Assembly (NCBI GenBank): GCA_026770025.1
Contig: JAMXDE010000012.1
Span: forward strand, 744,001 to 808,000
Reading direction: 5' to 3'
Origin: Craspedostauros australis
Lineage: Eukaryota > Bacillariophyta > Bacillariophyceae > Mastogloiales > Achnanthaceae
Length of the DNA: 64,000 nt
Below the pieces are notes generated by a model. The model had not been told where the DNA came from, searched no databases, and saw only the letters and a list, made by a program, of their open reading frames with translations. The position numbers and the translations under genes are program-made. Below are positions 55,819-64,000 of the stretch, piece after piece (position 1 is the first letter of the stretch; each line of letters begins with the position of its first letter).

Positions 55819-56848
55819 GTGTCTGTCTGAGTATCTGCCTGTGTGGACGAATAGCGCTTGTATCGTGGACTTGTGTTTGTGTGCGTCAAAGTTCGCTTCC
55901 CTGGAACAAGCAAGCGAAGACGATCATGACTGTGTGATTGTACCAAACAGACACGATTGGACAGTTGGATCGAACTGATCTGGATCACGGTTCTCCGCAC
56001 AAGTACCACGCATCCAATTCTCGGATCCTTCTCCGAGATACTCTATAACGACAAGACTCTCGAAAGTACCACGTATGGAGTATTTTGATGACACTCGAAT
56101 TCCTTGAGTGCTCCAACTGCCCCTCTGCAGCAAACGGGAAAAAGCGAAGGAATCGTTCCAATGTGTGATCCTTTCGCGAACCTTGCGCACACAAACCCCT
56201 AAATTCTTGATACTCCTCCCAATCCTTTCGGACTGATTCCGAACGCCGTTTGTGCGGGTGACAGAAACAAATGTCACAAGCGCCACGATTTGCGCTTCTC
56301 GCAGCATACAACGTGCATGGAGCTGCGTGATGTTGACAATTTAGCGACTTCTGGTGATAGTAGTGACATCGACTGGCGCGATTCACATGTTAACAGCTAT
56401 CAACCCAAGACAATTCGTGTCCTCGCGACATCAATTCCGACATCACACGGACGAGATTGCTCATCTCAATGCGAACGTTATGCGTTGTATCGTGCGTTGG
56501 AGGTTCTGTCCATGTCTTCGCTCCTCACAAAAACAATCGCCAACTTCGGAGATGGGAAACAGATGCGACGCAACAACCACATCAGATGTCTCCTCTCTCG
56601 CTCTCTCTCTCTCTTTCTCTACTTTGCTCGAATACTCTACTCAACCCTTTAACCCATCACAAAATTGCTGAGTGCCCCAACCCCCTCATCAATAACAACA
56701 AGAAGCAACCATCTCGCCTGTTGCTCATTCAGTCAAGCAGAAAAATCGTTTGGGTGTAGCAATATCTCTAATTCTTCCCGCAAGAGCCAAGACAAGCCCA
56801 ACAAGGAAGAGAGAAATCATCGTCAGATCGTTACCGTCGAAGTCAACA
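54212..56848. other. Intergenic region between the two giant genes
   Basis: 2.6 kb. It should hold the 3' flank of the first giant gene and the promoter of the second. A 219-codon frame at 55012..55668 (+) has no family resemblance. It is A/T-rich near 54595-54670. Pyrimidine-rich tracts lie at about 56590-56640, upstream of the second gene. No RNA gene or mobile element recognised. Confidence 0.45.
55786..55832. repeat. (TGTC)n microsatellite
   Basis: About eight copies of the tetranucleotide tgtc, slightly interrupted, in the spacer between the giant genes. Confidence 0.9.
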
Positions 56849-59800
56849 ATGTTGCTCAGCCATCAACGCAGCCTGAAGGTTGTTTCCATCGTGTTGCTGG
56901 CGCTCCTGGGCTGCATCGCCCCCGTTGCCGCAGCAGAAGTCCCCGTCGCAGTCCAGCAAGACAACAATCTCGTCGAAGAGGATGAGGTGTTTTGGTCCCG
57001 TATGGCTCAAGCGGTCGATCAAAGTATCATCACCTCTGAAGAACCATCCCCCGGCCCAACCCCAAATCCCACCTCTCTGCCAACATCCAAGCCATCCGAC
57101 CAGCCATCCGACCAACCATCCAACCCACCAACACCCGTGCCATCTACCAATCCGTCCCAAGCCCCAACAGAGCCAGGAGTCTGCCTTGTGGAAGTGAGTT
57201 CGTTGTAGCGGCCGTCCTGGAAGCACGACACCATGCCCACATCTCATGTGTCAGATCTCGCCGTACCCAAACTTCTCACACATTCAACTCTTGCTTTCAT
57301 TTCCTCCTCGTTTCATGCGGCGCGACAGGCTCTGATCGAGTGTCGTTCCAGCGACAATACCCCATGCGAAGACCTGCAATCACCAGACGGACAATGCTCA
57401 ACCGGACAGCCAATCACCGAACTCTCCTTCGTCGTCACAGGCGGAACATGCAACGACAGCCTCAACACCCAGTACATGTTTGCCAACGACGGAATGACAC
57501 CCCTCGATGCCTTCTGCGAGGACACCGGAACAATGCCACCACCAGGAACCACCATGACCATCACCTGCTTCGATTCATCCACAACCACGATCCTGCCTGC
57601 AACAAATGTCGTCGTGGGAGATCGCATCACCATTGGAGATGGCGTGACCGTTCTGCCAACTGCAACCATCTGCGAAGTGACGAGCGGAGGGGACGAAATC
57701 CAGAACTTCTCCATCGACACCAGCGGAAACATGGATCTCTACCTCAAGGACAAGTACGGAATGCTGCAGCTGGAATCATGTGATGTCGGTGGCGAGGAGA
57801 GAAACTGCCTCGTCGACATCAGCTACTCGTACTTCTTGCGAAACATCGGCGAGGTTCCCATGGAGGTCACGCTGTTCTTCCGTGAGCGCGGCGGTGCTGA
57901 AGAGAGCCTCTTCGGATTGATCCAAAACAAGACCATCGGAGTGAGAGACCAAGTCCAGATCAACGAACCCGATGTGGTGGACGTGTGCATGGACGCCACA
58001 TACACAACCAACGTCCGTGTCGAAGCCGATCCACCGTTCGGTCCCATATGCGAGGATGACGAAACATTCACCTTCGACATTGCTGCGGCATGTCGCGTCG
58101 ACGTCGACATCACATGTACCGACGAGAACGGTCGCGACTGCATGGAGATCACTGAGGCCCCTGCCCAGTGCTCCGACGGCGACAGCATCTCCGAGACCCG
58201 CTTCAAGTTCGTTCCATCACCATGCGACGACAGCGTCAACACCCAACCCATGCCACCATCCATGTGCAGCGAACCAGGCGACATCACCACTGTCAGCGAG
58301 ATGGAGGTGAGCTGTGTCGATGCAAGCAACCAGATGCCCCTCACAACCACCAGCGGACCGATCGGCGCAGGAGAGACGTTCATCATCTCATCCTCCATGC
58401 CCAACATGCAGCTTCCAAGCAGCGTCACTTGCACTCTTTCTTCCACGGGAGGTCAGGCCCTCCAGATCCTCACCTTCGATCCATCCGGATCCTCCGAGCT
58501 CAACCTCAAGGACAAGTTCGGCTCCATGGAGCTCGAAGCTTGCTCCGACGTGAACGGAGATACCCAAGACTGCTTCCTCAACATCACCTACGTGTACGAT
58601 CTCCGCAACGTGGGGACCAACGATATGAACGTGACAGCGTTGAACGTGACGGCAGACGGTGTGATCCGCGACCTCCTTGACCGCGTGGAAGACAGAGAGC
58701 TGTCACCGGGCGAATCCACCACAGCCATGGAGGTTGTGCTTCTGGATGTGTGCGTCCCTGGCGTGTACAAGGTGTCGACCGTGGTCGAGGCCGATCCACC
58801 GAATGGTGATATATGCCAAGATGAGGATGAATACGAGTTCCAAGTTGACGTCACTTGTGCCATCGATCTGGACTTGGACTGCGCAGTCATCGCAGACCCA
58901 TTGACAGGAGCAACCAGCATCCCATGCGATGACCTTCGTGGAGAGACTGAGGTGGAGTGCATTTGCGACAGCAACTGCGCCAACCAACTCATCCTCCGCT
59001 ACACCGGCAACAAGTGTGAAAACCTTGCAGGATGTGTTGACACCAACCTCTCACCTCTCCCTGATGACGTCATCATTCGTGCGTTCAGCAGCAACACCAC
59101 CGACACATTCTTCCAGACTTCCGCTGCATCGAGAAACGGCAACGCTGATGTCGTCGTGAAGGCCTCCGGCAATGAGTGCCTCCCACCTTCGTTGGTCGTG
59201 GAGACTTCAATCGGCACCGCTGCCAATGTCGTCCAATCCGTCACCATCGATGCCTCCTGTGACGGCAGAGGCATCACCTTGCTGGATGCCTTCGGCGCAG
59301 TCGACTTCGTCGGATACACCTGCGCTGGAGTGAGCGAGGAGCCACACAACTGCTTCGTCAACGCCAACTACACGTTCGACGTGAGCAATGTGGGAGAAAC
59401 GGGCTTGACGATCACCACGTTGTCAACCTCGTTGAACGGCATGACAACCGACCTGCTCCCCAACCTCAGCAGCACCATGCTCAATCCAGCCGATTCCGTG
59501 AGCATTTTCGATGTGACCGAGATTGACCTGTGCATTTCGAAGCGGTACAATGCGGAAGCTTCTGTGATCGCTGAGACGGATGTGAATGGCTTCATCTGCG
59601 AGGACAACGATGTGTACAACTTCGATGTGACGGTCGGAACTCCTTTCCCAAGTCCCGCTCCAAGTTCACCACCCTCAGGTGTGCCATCAGCCTCCCCAAG
59701 TGCACCGCCGAGCGGCATGCCATCCGCCTCACCATCCGCATCTCCAAGCGCAACACCTTCGGCATCTCCAAGCGCCACGCCGTCAGCATCTCCAAGTGCA

Positions 59801-62218
59801 ACACCGTCGGCATCTCCGAGTGCCACACCGAGTGCTACGCCGTCTGCCACACCGAGTGCAACACCATCCGCATCTCCAAGCGCAACACCGTCGGCATCTC
59901 CGAGTGCAACACCGAGTGCTACGCCGTCTGCCTCACCGAGTGCAACACCATCCGCATCTCCAAGTGCCACACCGTCCGCATCTCCAAGTGCCACGCCGTC
60001 CGCATCACCAAGTGTTACACCATCGGCAACTCCAAGTGCCATGCCGTCAGTATCTCCAAGCACCACGCCGTCAGCATCACCAAGTGCGACGCCGTCGGCA
60101 TCACCAAGTGTTACACCATCGGCATCTCCAAGTGCCACACCGTCAGTATCTCCAAGCACCACGCCGTCAGCATCACCAAGTGCGACGCCATCCGCATCCC
60201 CATCGAGAACTCCAAGTACTCCACCAAGCACCGTGCCTTCTGCGTCGCCTAGCGCCACGCCGTCCACTCCGCCAAGCGCCATGCCATCGACTGACTTAAG
60301 CACTTCGCCCTCCACTCCACCCTCTGCGTCGCCAAGTGTCACGCCGTCAAAATTACCAAGCGTCACACCAAGCGCCACACCATCGGTATCTCCCAGCGCC
60401 ACACCAAGCGTCACACCATCAGCATCTCCAAGCGCGATGCCATCGCCAGTCCCAAGCGCAACTCCGTCCGCTGTGCCGTCCCCCAGCCCATCAGCCAACC
60501 CAACCAATCAGCCCAGTGACGTCCCAAGTCCACAGCCCACTGACGTGTGTGAGATCGAGCTCGTTGTTGAATGCCAGCCGCCCGTCATCGGCGGTGTGCA
60601 GGCGCCTTCTTGCGATGACATCCCGCAGTTCCGCCCCATATGTGAACAGCGTGCATTCAATATGGAATTCCGCTACAATGGAGGAGGGTGTGATGGTTCT
60701 TTCAACATCCAAGACAACGAAGACTTTGCTTGCGATGACTTCAACGGTGGTCCGCCATTCGAAGCCTCAGGACGACAATCGTGGATCGTCGCATTTGCCC
60801 TCGGAGGCGGAGAGGTGTATCATGACAAACCCGTCACAGTTGGAGACGTCTTCCTCACACAGGCCAGCAACAGATTCACGGCTAATATGAACATCACCAT
60901 CTACGATATTCCAGCTAACGTGACTGATCGTGACGCCATCGTGACTCCCGAGAACCGTCTCCAGACCGTCAAGTACCACAGCTCGTGCTCTGAGAACTTG
61001 TACCTGAAGGACCGCTTCGGCGCCGTGCAGCTGGTCTCCTTCGAGAATCAGCAACAGGGTCTGGTCTCGTGCTTCGCCAGCACGCAGATCTTCTTCGACC
61101 TCAGCTTCCCCATCAACGTCGACTCTGACACCGACGTCATCCTTGAGACCCTGTTCTTGAGCACCAACGATGAGTCTCAAGATCTGTCCGACCAGGTGCG
61201 CGACCAGGTGCTGACTTCAACTTCCCCGCCTATCGAAGCGTCTGGGGTGCTTGAGTTGGACCTGACTGTGCGCCAGAACTACGTGATCATCACTACTTTG
61301 ACCGGTCGGACAGAAGACGGCAGCCGATGCTTCGGATTCGATCGTTTCGAATTCGTCGCAGGCAACCGCCCTCCAGCCATCTTCGAGACGCTTCAACCAA
61401 CGATGACGCCGACCGAATCCCTCTTCCCAACTCCGGACCCTCTCACAACCGCATGCGCGTTGGAGGCTGAGATCACATGCATACTTGTCCGCACAGGAGC
61501 CGACTGCGCAGGTCTGGAGGCACCTCGAAACAGCCAATGTATCATCGACGACACTCAGGCCGTTCGCCTTGGATTTACATACAGTCCTCTTCTCAATTGT
61601 GGCAATCAGAACAACACCATGGTCGGCTTCTCGTGCGGCAGCGACGTCATACCCAAGCCTGACGATGCCTTCATTGAGGCGGGTAGTGACGGCACTCTTT
61701 TCTTCTCCGGACTCGCGGTGGAGGGTGACATCTTCGACATCCCCATTCCAGATGGCGTCGAGACCATCGACATCACTATCCTTGACGAAGAGGGCGGGAA
61801 TGTGATCCAGGAACTCACCGGCGTCTCCACCCTCTGTCGTAACCAAGACGGGCTCCGGCTTCTGGACACGTTCGGATCTCTCCAACTTCTCGGATACGAG
61901 GCAGGTGACGAATTCGCTTTCATCAAGGAGGTGATCGAGTTCACGTACATCATCCGCAACCCGATCACCCTCGAGGCGACCCTCTTCAGCGGTCTTCGTG
62001 CACTCACAGCCGCGAACAGCCAACCACCAGTTCAATTGGTCGACACCCCGGTCAGCCTCTTCCGCGATGATGAGTTCCGCTCAAGTGAAAGATTCACCAT
62101 CAACTTGTTGGAGTCGCAGGGACGAAGTGTCTCCGCGGCGCTCGCAGCTGTCGCCAATTCGACCATCAGCGGCCTCGAATGCCGCGACAGAGCCATCCTG
62201 GTCGTTTCCGTGGCTTAA
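56849..62218 (+). CDS. Giant secreted repeat protein 2 (1744 residues)
   Basis: Two exons: 56849..57193 and 57329..62218 (phase 0), with the intron at the same place as in the upstream paralog, right after a CLVE sequence. A signal peptide (SLKVVSIVLLALLGCIAPVA) is followed by DEVFWSRM and a P/S stretch (PSDQPSDQPSNPPTPVPS). Exon 2 has the same order as the first gene but only one copy of the 255-residue unit (58088..58852): N-terminal unit, 255 unit, divergent unit (CAIDLDLDC), PSAx tract (59634..60540) and two C-terminal units, five units in all. Most of exon 2 is nearly identical in DNA sequence to the paralog, but the last unit differs at many residues. It ends RDRAILVVSVA without a membrane anchor. 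Function unknown; a secreted structural or adhesive role is an inference. Confidence 0.85.
59634..60540 (+). repeat. PSAx minisatellite region of giant protein 2
   Basis: About 300 codons of PSAS/PSAT/PSVT tetrapeptides, shorter than the equivalent tract of the upstream gene by about 690 bp. Flanking sequences on both sides are almost identical between the two genes, so the length difference is due to repeat expansion or contraction. Confidence 0.93.
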
Positions 62219-63139
62219 TGCACATGCACTGTAGACGATCAACGCATCACCCCACCCTCGTACCGAATGGAAGACAAATGCGACGTGCAGAGGAACGGGA
62301 AGAACGGCCAACCTTGCGCACCCGTCACAGGCTCGCGCAGAGAGTTGTGTCTGTGGCATGTTCCCTCTCACTTTCCGCGCATTTGTCTTCACCGAATTAA
62401 CAACGAACAAAACACGAACAAACGAGGAATCATAACTCTGTGTCAGATGCCTCCCACACCCATCGCACCAACCACCAACAGACACCCAAAGGAATGATTC
62501 CGCGGGTGAGGGAGGTTCGAAATTGGCAGCTCTGACAACAACGTCATAACTCAAAAAATAGCCACATGTAACAATTCAGAATCCGCACCATCACGACAAG
62601 ACCTTCCTGACAGAAATTGGATTGGATTACTGTCTTGGCGTGCAGTCTCCTTAGAGTACTACATATAATCGGATAACATTATATAACAGAGTAACTTGAA
62701 CCACTCACAACGCGCAAATTGTGGCGCTCTTGTGTACTCGCGGATTACGCACACACTCTGCTTTCTCGAACATCCCATCATCACAGCAAAGAGGATGATG
62801 CTGGAACACAGTTTCTTCCGAGATGACAAGTTGGAAGCCAATTTCAATTCTCATGGAAGTGCCAGCGGAGCACAAGCATTCCTGCAGTGTTGCGGTACCT
62901 GCGCGTATGGACATGAGTGCGAGGAACAAGATCAAGATGATTGAACCTTCCTGGTGAAGGGGTGTTGTTTTCTGACAGAATTGTGTTCGTCGGAAACAAC
63001 GTGATGCTCCTGCAACTACAACGGGATTCCACTTTTCATCTACTCAATGTGTTGATGCGGTATGCATGCGCGAGAGCAATGCTTCTGTTCCAAGAAGTAG
63101 AAAAGGATAGCATCCTCGTCTTCGTCTTCGTCCTCATCT
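62219..63139. other. Convergent intergenic region
   Basis: 3' flanks of giant gene 2 (+) and the partial gene (-). Small unconserved frames only. Confidence 0.5.
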
Positions 63140-64000
63140 TTATCCACTTCCGAACGACAGAACTGGTGGCGGTGCAAAAGTCTTCCCCTCTTCCCTTCGT
63201 TTCGCTTTGCGCAGACCGAACAGAAACCGAGATATCATCACCAAGTCCACAGCTGGTTTGGGCCCGTCACCGTCCTGGTTATGAAGCGGAGATGTTTCGA
63301 TGGCGTGTCTGATGTGCGCAGTCTGAGAGCCAACCGGTGCTACGCTTGATCCGTCTCCTTCGGTCTTTGTTTTCGCTTCTGATGCCGACGACGATTTGTA
63401 CAACGCGCTTCTGTTCTTGAAGTATCCAAACCGCTCTGCCCCTTTCAAGCACCGATTGACGCATCTGAGGAAGTTCTCCCTCCGGTATCCGTCCATGTTG
63501 TTGCGGTGGCCACCTTTTTCAAATGCCTTTGAGTCCCATTTCATGTACAGGACGAGCGACGCTGCTTGCATCCAATCATGTAAGGCTATGTGGTGCGGTA
63601 TCGATGTGTGATGTTTGGCATTGTGTTCCATCTGAGCGAGACGGAACTGCAGTTCCAATGGCAGTTTCTTGACAGCTGACGCATCGGTGTTTGCATCGGC
63701 CTTCTTGGCCTCATCGGCGGGCTGTTCCGTCTTTGCGACGATTTCAGCGCGGACGAATTGCTGCGAAGTGAGCATGTCATCTTCGTGCCCCGCCAACCTC
63801 CAGTACGGGATTTTGGTGCCTTCAGTCGCCGCAGGGAGACCTGACACATTCGGCTTGGCGGAATCTTGCTTCTTCTCCCACATGATCGGAACGACCTTGC
63901 CATTCCCGTCGTGGTCGATGCTGCGCTGGTGGTGGGCGCTGAGAAAGCCACGGAGGCAATTTTGAACGAGGTCATAATCGGGCATGTCGCAGAAGTCCAG
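63140..64000 (-). CDS. Unknown protein, 5' part outside the window
   Basis: A minus-strand frame of 286 codons that runs off the right edge without a stop; the stop codon is at 63140..63142. An internal ATG at 63985 may not be the start because the frame stays open upstream (LDFCD before it). No family is recognised. It shows a polar, charged composition with an alanine/lysine-rich segment, a conserved-looking block (LPLELQFRLAQMEHNAKHHT, then HDWMQAASLVLYMKWDSKAF) and a basic stretch (RFLFGLRKAKRREE) near the end. No signal peptide or membrane helix is visible in this part. It may be the last exon of a larger gene. Confidence 0.5.
   Translation of the reverse strand: MDFCDMPDYDLVQNCLRGFLSAHHQRSIDHDGNGKVVPIMWEKKQDSAKPNVSGLPAATEGTKIPYWRLAGHEDDMLTSQQFVRAEIVAKTEQPADEAKKADANTDASAVKKLPLELQFRLAQMEHNAKHHTSIPHHIALHDWMQAASLVLYMKWDSKAFEKGGHRNNMDGYRRENFLRCVNRCLKGAERFGYFKNRSALYKSSSASEAKTKTEGDGSSVAPVGSQTAHIRHAIETSPLHNQDGDGPKPAVDLVMISRFLFGLRKAKRREEGKTFAPPPVLSFGSG

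Overview
The window is nuclear DNA from a photosynthetic stramenopile, most likely a centric diatom. Support comes from dense short intergenic spaces, GT-AG introns of about 75 to 930 bp, a Cdc48 whose first exon encodes a signal-plus-transit-like presequence (the symbiont-type Cdc48 of plastids bounded by four membranes), a DGDG synthase with an N-terminal signal peptide, and giant secreted proteins with PSxxPS repeats of the kind common in diatoms. No mobile element, CRISPR array, rRNA or tRNA gene was seen.

Layout. 0.2-1.0 kb: twin CX9C protein (-). 1.7-2.6: TLC-domain membrane protein (+). 3.2-4.8: VIT1/CCC1-type iron/manganese transporter (-). 5.7-6.8: TAF9 (+). 7.5-8.8: FUN14 protein (-). 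10.1-10.5: ribosomal protein eS17 (+). 10.6-13.2: PIG-B, GPI mannosyltransferase 3 (-). 14.2-15.6: FBXO9-like F-box protein (+). 16.7-18.7: DNAJB12/B14-like ER J-protein (+). 18.9-20.4: multi-pass membrane protein (-). 21.0-24.3: plastid-associated Cdc48 (-). 25.7-30.1: DGDG synthase (+, seven exons). 30.4-32.1: DUF2009 protein (-). 32.7-35.2: ECD/SGT1 family protein (-). 36.2-37.1: small membrane protein (+). 38.9-42.2: COG2 (+). 43.3-54.2 and 56.8-62.2: two giant secreted repeat proteins in tandem (+). 63.1-64.0: partial unknown gene (-).

Most genes are unrelated housekeeping functions, not an operon or pathway cluster. Two share the plastid as destination (Cdc48 and DGDG synthase) and three act in the ER or Golgi (PIG-B, DNAJB12-like, COG2).

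The standout is the pair at 43.3-62.2 kb. Both encode a signal peptide, a short P/S-rich stretch, an intron at the same place, an N-terminal 250-residue cysteine-rich unit, a run of 255-residue units (seven in the first gene, one in the second), another divergent unit, a long PSAx minisatellite region and two C-terminal divergent units. The seven units are in exact 765-bp register and show a superimposed 2,295-bp (three-unit) duplication. Sharp identity boundaries between the genes point to gene conversion. Exon structures were inferred by hand from splice signals, reading phase and family resemblance, and transcripts were not available.
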